From positions 79,982,514 to 80,046,513 of the forward strand of contig NC_037681.1 in assembly GCF_003255815.1 (NCBI RefSeq): DNA of 64,000 bases. Direction: 5' to 3'. Below the pieces are notes generated by a model, which had not been told where the DNA came from, made no database searches, and worked only from the letters and a program-made list of their open reading frames with translations. Source of the stretch: Theropithecus gelada (taxonomy: Eukaryota > Chordata > Mammalia > Primates > Cercopithecidae). Positions 10,223 through 23,394 of this stretch are shown here, one piece after another; positions within the stretch are counted from its first letter, which is position 1; the number at the start of each line of letters is the position of its first letter. The translations under genes and the position numbers were made by a program.

Positions 10223-11639
10223 GAAAAGTTTTTTGAAAAATACTCAGCCAGTCAGGGGGCATCCCAAGTCATTGGGAATTTAGCATAATTTGTCAGGACC
10301 ACATTTTTCCATTACTCTCATTAGTGAGAAGATGAAAATTGTACCAACTAATGCATATTTCACGGAGAAAATAAGTTATTTTGATCCCTCCTTGAGCTTG
10401 ATAATCCTGTTTTTTAAAATAAAAGTATTTAGATAATTTTTTAGCTTTTTTGCTGCCTTAAATCCACATATGAAAATTAAATTGAAGAAATAAAATAATT
10501 AGATGTTTAAAGCTTAAATGTCACCTTTGAGTATGTGATTTTGATTTGGAGCACAAATTATCTAATGACTATATTATTCTGCATTTCGTTTTATTTCTAT
10601 AGACACCACTATATCAATTTAAAATATATTCATATGAGAATATCTCATAAATGGGAATTACTTATGAACATGTACTGTCTAAATATGTTCCTACCCATCA
10701 GTCCAGTAATGAGTAACTTATGACAAGTAAAATCACTTAGAGAAAAAGAAGAAAAATAAAAGATAACTTTCCTATGAGGAAAGAATATAATGGCCATTCT
10801 AATATTTCTGGTTACATTGTGGACTAATACAATTCAAGTTATTTCTGTCCATTAATTTTGCGGATATGTGTGAATCAACTTGTAATAAATAATTCAACCA
10901 TTCAACATACTCTGAATCTGCAAAGTAAAAAACTATTAAATATGTCAACTTTGGCTAAATCATTAATTCCACATATGCATATATATTTACATGTGAGTAT
11001 AATATTATTTTTATCTATGAATTAAAGCTTTAAATATGTTATTTTGTACTCAATGATTACATTTTGAAAAATTATTCTTCCATGTCAAATAGAAAGATAA
11101 TTCATGTATGGGATACACAACAAAAGCAACACATTATGAAAAGAAGTTATTTGCAAAAAGACACTGAGAATAATAATTTTGCAATAAAACTAAAATCTTA
11201 TAATATCAAACAATTATAAAAGGTATAATTATATATGCATAATTTTACTCTATTATTTGTATAATTACTCCCAAATACGGCACAGGTTATGTTTGATATC
11301 ATGCATCTTCTTCAACTTCTGTCCCTCCAAATCAACCCTCTTAAAGCTGTGCCCCGGCCCATCATTTTTATCTTCCTTGTCTAATCATATTACCCAATGA
11401 ATAGCTCTCTTTTTACCTTTCTATTGATAATACAGTTATTATGCTTTCGGTTTTTCTCTTAAGCTGAAGATTTGAATTCAGTCTATGCATTAATGAAAGT
11501 CTAACTCAGGTATGGACTCCACCAATGAAGTTTCAACATTGCTGCTGACTCAAATCCCTCTCTCATTCTCGGGAGTCCCAGGAAGATTTTGACTATGGGG
11601 TCCTCAATTCATCCTATTCTTAACATATGTCATGTCCTC
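10223..11639. other. AT-rich noncoding sequence
   Basis: Very AT-rich with no gene and no confidently named repeat. 11290-11460 may be the decayed 5' part of the L2 that follows. Confidence 0.4.
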
Positions 11640-11790
11640 CATTTTTAAATTGTATTACAAATGTCTTATTTCATTTGACTAAACTGTATGCATCCTGACA
11701 GCAAGGTGTGTTATCGTGTGCTAAGACCAATTCCTTAAATATAGCATGAACTCCAGAAATACTTGTTAAATAATGTGTAAAATCTTTATC
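11640..11790 (+). mobile_element. L2 LINE 3' end fragment
   Basis: Diverged match to the L2 3' terminus: ttatttcatttgactaaactgtatgcatcctgacagcaaggtgtgt followed by the gaactccagaaatacttgttaaat terminal hairpin region (consensus ctcaataaatgtttgttgaa). Confidence 0.45.
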
Positions 11791-11934
11791 AACATCAATG
11801 TATCCTCTTACCCACTGTGTTAGATATGGGGAGAGCTTTATATTTTCTATCTCCCTCCTCCTCACTTCTTTCCACAGGTATTTACTCTTCCCATGGAGAG
11901 TGATTAACTATGTAAGCTGAGAACACATTTTGAG

Positions 11935-12080
11935 ACTCAACTGAGTTTGTATTGCTTAAGTGACCTTAGGTACATCATTTACCTCTATTTGTGAAATATT
12001 AAAGGTTTAATCTATCAACCCCTCTGAGTTGCTGTGAGGATTATCTAATGCAATTTGCTTTGCACAAACATGTTCTGAAG
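11935..12080 (+). mobile_element. MIR SINE fragment
   Basis: Weak but ordered match to the MIR core: agtgaccttaggtacatcatttacctct, then tctgagttgctgtgaggattatctaatg. Confidence 0.5.
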
Positions 12081-12955
12081 AAAGGTTTTTATAAACAGAT
12101 ACTGGCGGTTCTTTGTATTCCAGTCAGGGCCAGCAATGCCTGAAGTTGCTGAGGGGCCTGGCTGCCTCTCCACTGGGACAACATCGGAATGTCCTCACTT
12201 TTAGTTACTTGGCTAGCACCTTCATGAAAAGAAGTCTTTACGGTCTCTGCTTTTCTCACAGAGTGATTGTTTGGACATGATCTCCTTACCGCTGACTTCA
12301 AGTCACGGAGAACTTTTTTGGCAGCTGATGTGAAACATTCTGGTCAGACATGTTTGGGGCCTCAAGTCACAGACCTGTGTTTATTTTTATTGAAAAAGAG
12401 CAGACCAGGGAGACTTGGCCCCATGGCCTTTATTTTAGTAGCACACAACAGCAGAGCTCTGAGTCCAATGATAGAAATATGTTTCAAGTTTTTTCACCAA
12501 AGAACACAAGAAGATTATTAGGTTTTAGTTCAAGCAAAAGATTGTTCTTCTAGGTACATTACACAGATATAAGCCAATGAAGATATTTCTTTTTTGAAAA
12601 AGGCCACACTTGTTACTCTTAAAAATATCCTAAACACATCTTAGCTTAAATAGTCTGGGAAGTTTTGCCTTCTCCTAGAAATAACTGACTCTATCCCCCA
12701 TCCCCAATCCATGCCTTACCCTTTACAAACACCAGAACTTCTCTTTTTTAATGATATTTTGAAAGATGATAGTGTGGAATATAGGTTTTTTTAGTGAATT
12801 TTGCGTATTTTTTCATGTATATTCATGGACTATATTTGATACCTCTGATAAATACTGGTGACTCCTTTCTTTGTGACAAGAAATGAGTCTTCTTACACAT
12901 CCTTTCTTAGGCCTTGCTCATGCACTGATCATTTTTATTGTCATAAAGAGATGGG
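12081..12955. other. Unique noncoding sequence
   Basis: Slightly more GC-rich than its surroundings (12110-12460). No coding family is recognisable and no frame persists. Confidence 0.35.
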
Positions 12956-13115
12956 CCACAGGTTGCACATATTGACCACTTTCTGTGAGCTCTTCACTAT
13001 GCCAGGAGCTTTACAACACCTCCTTTCATCTTCACAACTACCCTCAAAGGCAGATAGCATTATACTGATTTTAAAGATGAGAAGATTGATTATCTAGAGG
13101 CCCAAAGAAAAACTG
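12956..13115 (-). mobile_element. MIR SINE (antisense)
   Basis: Antisense MIR order: actatgccaggagctttacaacacctc, catcttcacaactacc, attatactgattttaaagatgagaag. Confidence 0.6.
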
Positions 13116-13512
13116 CTAAATAACAATGAAGGCAACATTTATATTTAAAGCAGGCTGATTGTAGTTTTCACATTCTTTCCATTATACAACAAGAATGAAT
13201 AAATAAATACCCATAAATAACACACAAACACACATATGTATTTCTACACACAGAACACTTGTTGAGGCTTCACAGCGCATAAAATAATCTGATACTAGAC
13301 AAAAACCAATTTGTCATTTCAGTGATTAGCAGATGATGTAAGTACTACTGAAACAAAATATTTGTCATATTATCACTGGCTGTTTTTTAGAAAGTCACAG
13401 GCACAGATTCATATACAGAAACATTTCCATGGCTCGTATATACAAAGGAAGACCTGTGGAAAAACTATTTCCCCAGTCTGCTGATTTAATCTCTTTTCTT
13501 TCATATCTCCAG

Positions 13513-13623
13513 GTGGCTCTAATCCAGCAGACTATGGCACTAGAAGGACAGGCTGGCAGATGCTCCATGGGCACAAGTGTTCAGGCTGAAAGATGTTGAG
13601 CAAGCATTTGGAATGGAGATGGG
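13513..13623 (+). other. Candidate noncoding exon (splice-site based)
   Basis: A pyrimidine-rich stretch (tctcttttctttcatatctcc) ends in AG at 13511-13512. A 111-base interval follows, then GTAAGAT from 13624. The interval is GC-richer than its surroundings and not a repeat I recognise. Every forward frame has a stop, so any transcript exon would be noncoding. Splice motifs alone are weak evidence. Confidence 0.2.
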
Positions 13624-14349
13624 GTAAGATGTAGTTACTATCTTTGAAGGAAGAAGATGAAGTCCCAGATTCTGGATGGAGAGGCTCGGTCCCAAGCAGA
13701 ACTAGCAGCCATCCTGACCAGTAGCTCAACCACCGATGGACTGGACCAGGGTAACTGATTATCCCTGACCAGAGATTGTTTGCACAGTCTACAGCAAAGT
13801 TGAGCCTGTAGATGATTAAATGCTCACAGCTTCAAAGATTAGAGAACTAAAGGGTGCAGGAGTAATTCAAGGAACACCAATCCTGCTCTTTGCTATCTGT
13901 ATTTTAGCCTTGATGTTTAAGCCTTCCAGAGCATGATTACTCTTCAGCAGACCATGGTAATATGTGCTTGGGAAAAAACGAAATTAAACTAGTGTTTCAG
14001 GAATTCTTTCGTAATGTAATCTGAACCAGTCCTTATTAATGAGCCCAAAGTATTTCCCATCCAACTGAAGTCCTGCAATTATTTAAATGTGTAAGTGAAA
14101 CCATTCTTTATACCTTCATTCACAGTCCATTTAAGTCAGAAACTGAGTTTACTTGGTTTACTAACTGGGCATTAGGCACCATTTGAGCAGCTTAGGAGCT
14201 ATCAACAATTGCAATGGCCCATAATAAATATATATACAATTATATCTATATAGACTGTCCTTCCTAGTTAAAAATGATGTTGCTGATTCAGTTACTAATC
14301 ACATGCCTCACTATAACTGTACAGATAGAATTTAGTGTATATATGCATG
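13624..14349. other. Unique noncoding sequence
   Basis: No gene or named repeat seen. Confidence 0.4.
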
Positions 14350-14565
14350 AGGATTTACCATTTATAGAGCATTTACATTATCTTATTTATTACTCAACAT
14401 AACCCAGGTAATTTGGTGGTGTTATTATTATTACTACTATTTTACCATGAAGGAAACATGATTCAGAGATACATACTGATAATTGTGGGTTATTTGAACT
14501 CAGATAATGTGAGATCATATAATCAGGAAGCAGAAGACCAAAGTGCTTTACATATAATGTATGTA
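14350..14565 (-). mobile_element. Possible MIR (antisense)
   Basis: Weak antisense MIR pattern: tagagcatttacattatcttatttattactcaacataaccc, then ttattattactactattttaccatgaaggaaacatgattcagag. Confidence 0.35.
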
Positions 14566-17500
14566 TGTGTACCATAAACAAGCATGATTATTTCTTTCAT
14601 AATTACTCTCCAAAATTCTGTGTTAGCTATCATACTTGAGTATCGGTCATTTATATGAAATACAACGCCTATTTTAAGAATGGTTATTTTATGTCATTAA
14701 ATCTATATGTAGATGAATTATTCTTTTATCAATTCCTTCATTGGATTATTTAAGTTATTTATTTGAGGCATTTAGTTATAACTTGTGAATATAATAGAAT
14801 TTTGCAGCAAAGGATATAAAAATAACATTCTTCAAGAGTCTAATGTGATTCACATTTTATTTTAAATTTAATCATATGTTTAATTTAAAAATATACTATA
14901 CAGTACATGTATATCAACAGAGTTTTCTTCAATTCACAGTATATTAAAAGTAGGCATTTTAATTTAAGTGTATTCTTAGAGGTTGAAAAATACTGGAAAA
15001 CTTTAATATTGTAATTTCATACCTTGATGCCTAGTATTCAAAGCCTTGTAGATTTTCACTGTTATAAAAGAGAGCTCATGAAAATTATTTGATTATGTCA
15101 TTTTGGACAGAGAAGAAGAAAGGTTTTTATTGACTTCATTCCTTTCAAATCACTTTGCCTTGGAAATATTTCTGAAAGATTGCTCAGAGTAATTAATATG
15201 AGGGAAGGGTAGACTGTAGTACAGCAGAATTGAATAGAAATTCCTAATGCAGCCTCTCCCCAAATCCCAATAAAGATCCATAAAAGCCTAAAAAAGGTAA
15301 AAAGTCACAAAACTTTAATAACTGAAAGTTAAACTATTGCCAAAAGTTGGGAGAATATTATATTACCCACAAAATCTAGGTAGTTGTATGAAACAGCACA
15401 ATTTGCCATTATACATATGGTGCTAAAACAAGAATCCTATAGGCCTGATAAAAAAGAGAAACATAATTTCTCTCTCTATCATTGCTTGTCTTAGAAGCAG
15501 AGAGCCCTGCCCTAAGAAAGCTTTGCTCCATAGGTAACTTATTTTGACACAAGTTACTGTTTCTAATTTTTCATCTTTAAATTTCCCCTACAATTCAGGA
15601 AGTAAATCTCCAGAAAACAAAAAGGCAAGAAATAGGGAGATGCTGATGAAAATCTATTTTATCTTTGTGTTATAACTACAATAAATTTAGCACTGTAGAT
15701 GGGAGCAGTGACAGGAGGATGTTTGTTGGTGGGAAATACTGATAATTGCAGGTTATTTGAACTTAACTGGTTTCATGTCAGTGAATCATATAATGAATGC
15801 TGGAGACAAACCTAACTCAATTCAGCAGAGACATGCTTAAAATCTGTTCTACAGGCATAGATTGGGAATGGGATTTTAGGGATATTTAAATATAAGTGGT
15901 ACCTAAGAAAGTTGTGTATCTCAACTGTTAGAAAAATACTGAGTGTGATTCTATCACTTACAATTTCAGAACCCGCAGAAAATGTTAGGCTACTGTTTGG
16001 TATTGAAACAACAGGCAGGAATATGTGATTTATGTCAATCAAGAGAACAGAGAGTCATATAAGAATCATACTGAGTTGTAAAGAAAGTAAGATAAGGTAA
16101 AACACGAGATCAGTAACATAAGAAAAGAGAATAGGAAAACTAAAATTAACAATAGTCAAATTAAAATCTGGACTGTGAATATTAAAGCAGAAAACTGGCT
16201 TACTATGTAGGAAGCAAACTTTAAAAGTTTTTCTTTTTGGAATAATAGAGAAATAAAAAAAAAGTGTTACAGAAGTTGATGGAAAAAAGATGACACAAAC
16301 ATGGAAACTAATATTTTTGAGAGAGAGAGAGAGAAAGACTAGGAAAAACACATATCAGAAGCAATAATCAAAATGTTTTAAAAAGAAAAAAATGGTTTTT
16401 CAGACTGGAAGCACTTCATGCTTAGAAGCATTATTATAGCTAAAATTTAAATTAGAGTTATAAACATCTCCAAACATCCAAGCTAAAAAAAAAAAATAGG
16501 TTACCTACAGATAAACAAAATTAAGTCTTGCCTGAGAATTCTCCTTCACATTATTGAACAACACAAGGCCCTGCACTTTAATAGTCTACAGCAATCTTTG
16601 GGGAAATATTTGTGATTAAAATTTGAATAACATTTCAAGTTTATATTAATGGGTGAAAAGAATTCATTCTCAGATATTTGGGGAGGATAAATTTAGCATC
16701 CATTTTACTTCTTGGGAAAAAATTATTTAAAGACTTATTGGAGACCTATTTCAGGCAATTGAGCAATGAATCAAGATTACAAAGTCAAGAAAGAGAGAAA
16801 GGATATTGGATTTTTCTTAAATGTTATGATTCTGAACACCGAAATCAGTATTGCAATGATTATGAGTCAAAAAGTAATTCACGCTACTATAACTAAATAC
16901 AAAATATAATGCAGGAGTCAAATATTTTTGAAAGAAAAATCATAATGCAAAATATAATAATTGATATTAATCTGTCTAAAAATATAAGCAACAAATTCTA
17001 AAAAGGAATTGAGAGTAAAATTTTACAAGGCATCCTTCCCCATATATATTATGGCTTGGGAGCTTTTAATGAAATTTTGTATTTACCAATCTTAGACAGT
17101 AAATATTTAGTTTTATTGAGGAAGCCAGTGCAATGGATAGTAGTGATTTTTATTACAAATCCTTATTACAAATATCCACAAAATAGATGAGTAAGAACAA
17201 CTATAATTTGGAGAAAATGTTTTAAAAATTATAAAACAAAGAATAGAATTAAGAGTAATCAGGCTGAACCATGATAGAAAATATATCCTAAGAAAACAGA
17301 TGTAATGTAGGAAATAAAATAATTAAATTTATGTCCCTAGAAAGATTCAATGATTCATTACAAACATAAAGCAAATGTATGCTGATATGAACCTCAAGCA
17401 CACAAGAAAAACAAACTATAAAACAACATGGTCATGAAACAAAATAAATAGGGGTGCTGAAAAGTTGAACTAATACTACTTGATATTACTTAAAACTGAA

Positions 17501-17585
17501 ATAATAATGTAGATTCACACTGCAAGGGACAATAATAGCCAGATATCAATCAATACAAGTTATAATTAACTCTAAAGAATATTTA
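14566..17585. other. Long AT-rich noncoding stretch
   Basis: About 3 kb of strongly AT-rich sequence with only short spurious frames. A (GA)n run lies at 16319-16334. Parts of 16.0-17.5 kb are A-rich in a way that suggests very old LINE decay, but I cannot name an element. Confidence 0.4.
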
Positions 17586-17590
17586 ATGTC

Positions 17591-17947
17591 TGATATGATT
17601 TGACTCTGTGTCCCCACCCAAATCTCATCTCCAGTTGCAATCCCCATGTGTCAGGGAGGGACTAGGTGGGAGGTGATTGGATCATGGGAGTGGTTTGCCC
17701 CACGCTGTTTGCATGATAGTGAGTGAGTTCTCACAAGACCTGATGGTTTTATAAGTGGTGGTTTCCCCTGCTCTTCTCTCTCCTGCCACTTTGTGAAGAA
17801 GGTGCCTGCTTTTCCTTCTTCCATGATTGTAAGTTTCCTGAGGCTTCCCCAGCCATGAGGAACTGTGAGTGAATTAAACCTCTTTCCTTTGTAAATTACT
17901 CAGTCTCAGGGAAGTTCTTTATAGCAATATTAAAATGAATTAATACA
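17591..17947 (+). mobile_element. Solo THE1/MST-type MaLR LTR with 5-bp TSD
   Basis: A complete LTR from tgatatgatttgactctgtgtccccacccaaatctcat to aatacaa-type end taataca. It includes gggaggtgattggatcatggg, ctgatggttttataagtgg (TATA region), ccttcttccatgattgtaag and the aattaaacctctttcctttgtaaatta polyadenylation region. It is flanked by atgtc at 17586-17590 and 17948-17952. With no internal region, it is a recombinant solo LTR. Confidence 0.93.
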
Positions 17948-18137
17948 ATGTCACAATTATTAACTGTCAGTTTTAAATAAGGATAGGCATAACATGAAAT
18001 AAGTTTTACTATCTAGGAAAGAATTTCCAAATCGTTTCCATAAAGCTGAACAATGAAGAAAGTTAAAAAACGGGGGATGGGGATGCAAATAGTACTGTCT
18101 TCATTGAGGAAGAAATTATAGATACTGATTAACTTCT

Positions 18138-20200
18138 TTTAGTCAATTTTATTGAGGTTATAATTAACATACAATAAGGTGTTCCCTTCTAAGTGTATTT
18201 TTTGAAAATTGATAAACACCTGTGCAACCACCACCACAATAAAGATGTAGAACATTTCTTTTACAAAATACGTTCATTTTGTCCCTTTTGAACCTCCACT
18301 CATACATCTAACTCCAGGAAACCACTGACCTATTTTCTGCTACTGGAGATTTGATACCTTTTCTACAGTTCCCCATAAATTGAATCATACAGTATGTGTA
18401 CTCTTTTGTATCTGGCTTCTTTTGACCAGTGTATGTTTTTGAAATTCATCGATGTTTTCGCATCTATCAGTAAGGTGTTTATATTTATTTCTGAATAATA
18501 ATCCATTCTATAGATATACCACAATTTGCTCATTCCCCTCTTGATGGGCATTTGAGTTGATTCCTATCTCAGGGCTATTAATAATACTCAAAGCTTCTAT
18601 GTAAAGGTGTAAAAACATGTGGTCATTTTCAGAAGAGGAGGACACAGTTTTACCAATGGGTACAAGTGGTGGATTATAGGTATCCTATTTATTTAGCTGT
18701 TTTTGAACATACCAAACTTTCTTCCAAAGTGGTTTCAACTTTTTTATTATCATCAGAAATATATGGGAGTCCTGGTTGCTCCACATTTTCATCAACACTT
18801 AGTATCATTAGTATTTTTAAATATAGCCATTCTGATAAGGATTTAGGGTCTACATATCTGTTATAGTATGACCATAAACATCTGTTATAGTATGGCTTAT
18901 TAGCCATACATATATCATATCATCTTTGGTGAAGTGTTTAATCCAATGTTTTTGCTCAGTTTAATTGGGCAGTTTGGTATTTTTAAGAATGAAAGAGTGT
19001 TTTATGCATTTTTAATTGAATTCCTTTGTCAGATAAATTAATTATAAATATTTTCATTTTTCTTAAGGGCTTCTTTTGTAAAGCAGAATCTTTTTAGTTT
19101 AGTGAGGTCTAAATATTTTTTTCTTTCATGATTCATGATTTTTCTATTTTAAGAAATCTTTGTCTACTCCAACTTTGAAAGATTTTCTTTTTTTCAAGAA
19201 GTGTTTTGTAACCATCATCATTATATTTTGTTTTAGATTACATTTTAAGTTTTGTAGAGGTATGAGGGAATAGTCAAAGTTTATTTTTCTTCAGTATGGG
19301 CATCCAATTTGTTGAAAAAACTGTATATCCTATTGAATTGCTCGAGCAGATTTGTTGGTAATTGATTGACCATATTTGCATGCGTTACAAATATATTGTC
19401 TTTCAATTTATGAATATGGTATATCTTTTCATTTAATTAGGTCTTTCTTGACTTCTCTGCAGAATTTTGTAGTTTTCATTGAACAAAACTTATTTACATT
19501 TATCTCTATGAATTTCAAGCCTTTGGATAGTATTTAAAATGATTATGTTATTTCAATTTCCAGTTGTTTGGTGTAATTATATAAAATAAAAATTGAGTTT
19601 TGCATATTAGTCTAATGTCCTGAGATCTTACTAAACTCACTTATTAGTTCTAATAACAGATTTTTTATAGTTTCTTTAGGATTTTCTATGTATACCATTA
19701 AGTTATCTATGAATAAAGACAGCAATACTTATTATCCAATTTCATATTCTTTATTTTTTACTTATCTTGTTGCACTAGCTAAGACCTCCAACTGAATGTT
19801 GAATAGAAGTGGTAAGAGTGGACCTTCTTGGCTTGTTCTTAATCTTAAGGAGAAAGCATTTCATCTGTCCCTGTGAAGTATGATAGCATAGTTTTGTTTT
19901 GTTTTTCAATAGATGCTCTTTCAGGCTAAGGAAGTGGCTTTCTCTATCTAGTTTCTAAATGGTCTTATAATAAATGAGAGTTGAATTTTGTCCAATGCTA
20001 TTTCTGTATCTATTGAGATAATTTTTTTTGTCTATTTTATTCTGTGAGTATGATAAATTACATTCATTGATATTTGAATGGCAATTCAAAATCACATTTT
20101 TGGGTTAAAATTTAGCTTGATTTGATGTGCTAATAATTTCTTAAAGATTTCTAGGTATATGTTTATGAGAAATATTGACATGTTTTGTAATATAATTGTG
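18138..20200 (-). mobile_element. Old L1M element, antisense (3'UTR and ORF2 3' half)
   Basis: Antisense L1M 3' end (ttttattgaggttataattaacatacaataagg, accaccaccacaataaagatgtagaac, attgaatcatacagtatgtg), followed in order by antisense ORF2 C-terminal and RT sequence: tcttccaaagtgg, atttgttgaaaaaactgtatatc, and aatgttgaatagaagtggtaagagtgg, which corresponds to the region before the FADD box. It is heavily decayed with no long frame. The 5' boundary near 20200 is approximate. Confidence 0.8.
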
Positions 20201-20696
20201 AATTTAAAATATAATGGTGAGTGTGACTTCAAAAAATAATGCTAGATTTTTTGAAAATCTAAATTATTTGAAAATTTTTTTCTATATATATTTGAAAGCT
20301 ATCACCCAGGAATCAGACATCAGCCCTCATGTTCTCAGTTTTCCATAGAGCAAATACTTCTGTCATGGCAGATTTTAAGCTTCTAAAGTGACATCCCTGA
20401 AGGCAGAGCTGCAAAAATAGGTGCAGTAGCATATACCATTATATAGAGTTTTCATCATATACCGAAAACAGCTATAAATAATGTTAAGAGGATTGATAAC
20501 AGAAAAAATATATTAAGGTAATTAAAAGCTAATAACACTTTTTGTATTTCTTTCCTTTGGCTTCAATATAATCTATTTAACTGTAGTTTATATAACTTAA
20601 TTATTAAAGATGGTTATATTTAAACAATCAGCTTGCACAATTTTTGAAAATTTTCCATTATCTGTCCCGAGTTGCAATGCTGAGTATAGAGTAGCT
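20201..20696. other. AT-rich noncoding sequence
   Basis: Nothing recognised apart from possible further decayed L1M at its left edge. Confidence 0.35.
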
Positions 20697-21490
20697 ATAT
20701 TAATTACCTATTGCTACTATTATCAATTACCAAAGTTTGGTGACCTAGAAGACACAGTACTTATTTTCTTCCACAGGTTGAAACTCTGAAATGGGTTTTA
20801 ATAGGTTAAAATCAAAGTGTGAACATGTCTGTACTCCTTTTGGAAACTCCAGGGGAAAATCTGTTCTCTTACCTTTTCTGACTTCTAGATGCCATCTTCT
20901 TTCTTAGCTTGTGGCCATTTTCAAAGACAGAAGCATTGAATCTTTCAATTTGTTTTGTTTGTTTGTTTTCTGATTGAACTGTATTGCCTCCTCTTTCACT
21001 TAAAGAAGGCTTCTGGACCAGGCGTGGTGGTTCACAACTGTAATCCCAGCACTATGGGAAGCTGGGGTGGGCAAGTCACCTCAGCTCAGGAGTTTGATAC
21101 CAGCCTGGCCAACATGGTGAAACCCTGTCTCTACTAAAAATACAAAAATTAGCCAAGTGTGGTGGCAGGTGCCTGTAATCCCAGCCACTTAGGAGGCTTA
21201 GGCAGGAAAATTGCTTGAACCTGGAAGGTGGAGATTGCAGTGAGCCAAAATCGCACCACTGCACTCCAGCCTGGGGGACAAGAGGGACCCTCTGGGGAAA
21301 AAAAAAAAAAAAAGGAACTCTGGTGATTGCATTGAGCCTATGTGTCTAATCCAAGGTGATCTCCCCATCTCAGAATCTTTAACTTAATCTTACCCACAAA
21401 GTTTCTGTTTACCTCGTAAGGTAACATATTCACAGATTCTAGAAACTAAGACATGGGCATTTTTGGAGGCCAGTGTTCTACCTGCCACAG
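20697..21490 (-). mobile_element. MLT1-type LTR (antisense) split by an Alu
   Basis: The left part (20697-21014) reads antisense MLT1: attacctattgctactattatcaattaccaaa, aaatcaaagtgtgaacatgtctg, ggaaactccaggggaaaatctgttc. The right part (21314-21490) continues in order with aatccaaggtgatctccccatctcagaatctttaacttaatc, taacatattcacagattctag, and the terminal ggaggccagtgttctacctgccaca. The two halves join across the Alu, so the LTR predates it. Confidence 0.7.
21015..21313 (+). mobile_element. AluS/J-type SINE
   Basis: A full-length Alu starting ggaccaggcgtggtgg, with both arms, middle ctaaaaatacaaaaatta, right-arm ccactgcactccagcctgg and a 16-base A tail. It is diverged from the young consensus and inserted in an MLT1 LTR. 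Confidence 0.93.
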
Positions 21491-22080
21491 CAGCCTTTGC
21501 TATTACTATGTTTAATTCACTGATATCTCCATTCTGGCAAAGGAAAATTTGAATAGTTCTCAGCCCTCTGTGAGTTTTTACAATATTTCTGCTTATAGTT
21601 CTCTTGTAATATTCTTCTTCCACAAGTTAATTTTTGTCTGGCCTCATGGAGTTTTATGGTATGAGTGTACAGATTAGTATTCAGCCAAGGATTCAAAGGA
21701 ATACCAAGCAGCTTTTGGAATCTCTTTATTTTTGTAGTCAGCTTCTTTCTAGTACTTTTCCTCTCAAATTTTAGCCACCTCCATATTCCTGAATATTAAT
21801 CTATCTCCTCAACTCAATGAAGTCTCTGGGTACCATTTGAGATTCCTCTTCCTTGTGGCCCATTTTGGAAACTGACTTCAGACAGAAAGCTGAGGCAATG
21901 ATAGGACTAACCTCATTTGTTTGCCTTCTCTTTGAAATCATAGTCCAACTCTGCTTATAAACCAATGTCTAAAAACAGTTACTTCATAGATTTTGTCTAG
22001 CTTTCTGTTTACTACAGGATGTTAAGTTTGGATTATGTTACTCTCTTAAGCGAGGAAATGAAAGTTGATATAAATTTTTA
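21491..22080. other. Unique noncoding sequence
   Basis: No gene or named repeat seen. Confidence 0.35.
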
Positions 22081-22900
22081 GTTGAACATTTACTTCAAGT
22101 TTTATTTATACATTTAGAGAAAATTATTAGAAAATAAATTTAAACTATTATTTACAAACACTAGAAGAAATGAAATAGAAAGAAAAGAAAATTCAAAATA
22201 TAATACATTTAAAAAGTCAGAAAATGCAAACAAAATAAATAGACAATAAATGTGAAGTGAACAGATTGAGTTATCTGAGAAAAGTCAGTCATGCTTAGAT
22301 TGGACTTAAAAATAAAACCACATGTTCTTTAAAAGATATAATGGATATAATCAAAATAGTAATCAAATGGTTTGAAAGTAAATGGTGAAATAATCTCATT
22401 CTTAATTTTGCTACATAGAAATATAGTCTTGTGTTATTTAAAAGTTAACAGTAAATTGAACAAAAGTCATGTTAAAACAGAAATAATATTATTGGATAAG
22501 ATTAAAACTAAGTTACATTTCTCATAATACAATATACAAGACCCTTATCTCTAAAAAATAAAAGAAAAAACATTAACAAATATTAAGAATTATAAAAATA
22601 TAGCAAACATACCAATTATTACAATAAATGTAAATGGACAAAGCTCAAAACATCTGTGTTTGACATTAATAAAAGGCCATGCATATGCTACCCACTCCTA
22701 AAAGATGCCACAGTAACTAGAGGTGTATAAAAAGAATATTGGGTAAAAATACACCAATCAAACAAAAAATTTTAAATGGCAATATTAATATCAATAAATA
22801 GAACTCTAGAGAAATCAGGACAATAAATAATAAGTCAGTAAATTGCATGTAATTTCAAAAATAACAAAGATAGGGCTATTGCATTAAAAATATTAAAACT
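22081..22900 (+). mobile_element. Ancient L1 remnant (L1M4/5 or HAL1 type)
   Basis: A-rich sequence with faint L1 landmarks: attacaataaatgtaaatggacaaa, catatgctacccactcctaaaag, ggcaatattaatatcaataaatag and ctctagagaaatcagg correspond to the start of ORF2 in old L1 families. No frame survives. Confidence 0.4.
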
Positions 22901-22916
22901 ATTTATGATGCTTTCT

Positions 22917-23161
22917 TTTTTTAATATTTATTTGAGGTTCGGGGTATATGTGCAGTTTGTTATATAGGTAAACTCATGTCACAGGGTTTTGTTGTACAGA
23001 ATAGTTCATTACCCAGGGACTAAGCCTAATACCCAATAGTTATTTTTTCTGATCCTCTATCTTCTCCCACCCTTCACCCTCAAATTGGCCCCCGTATCTG
23101 TTATTTCCCTCTTTGTGTCCATGTGTTCTCATCATTTAGCTCCCACTTATAAGAGAGAACA
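22917..23161 (-). mobile_element. 5'-truncated L1 3'UTR (L1PB/L1PA type), antisense, with TSD
   Basis: Antisense L1 3'UTR: gaggttcggggtatatgtgcagtttgttatataggtaaactcatgtcac, ttacccagggactaagcctaatacccaatag, gtccatgtgttctcatcatttagctcccacttataagag. The start is T-rich. A 16-bp target duplication differs at one base: atttatgatgctttct at 22901-22916 and attcatgatgctttct at 23162-23177. Both insertion edges are therefore defined to the base. Confidence 0.92.
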
Positions 23162-23394
23162 ATTCATGATGCTTTCTAATTCAAAATATAACCTTACTGA
23201 AGGCCAAGGGAAGGCAGATATAATACACTGCAAACATTAATAAGTATCTAATTTCTATACTGTTAATTTATACAGTACTAACAAGATGAGGAAGTTACTA
23301 TTTTTGAAGAGAATAAGACATAGCAAATCAAAACACATAAGAATGAGTTCCAGCAATTATGAAGATTTTGAGAAATAGTTAATAATAGCTAACA

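Noticed and set aside
7700..10240. Target-site duplication for the L1PA at 7718-10222
   Set aside because: I compared the flanks (ggaaattttaacccatg against agaaaagttttttgaaa) and found no convincing match.
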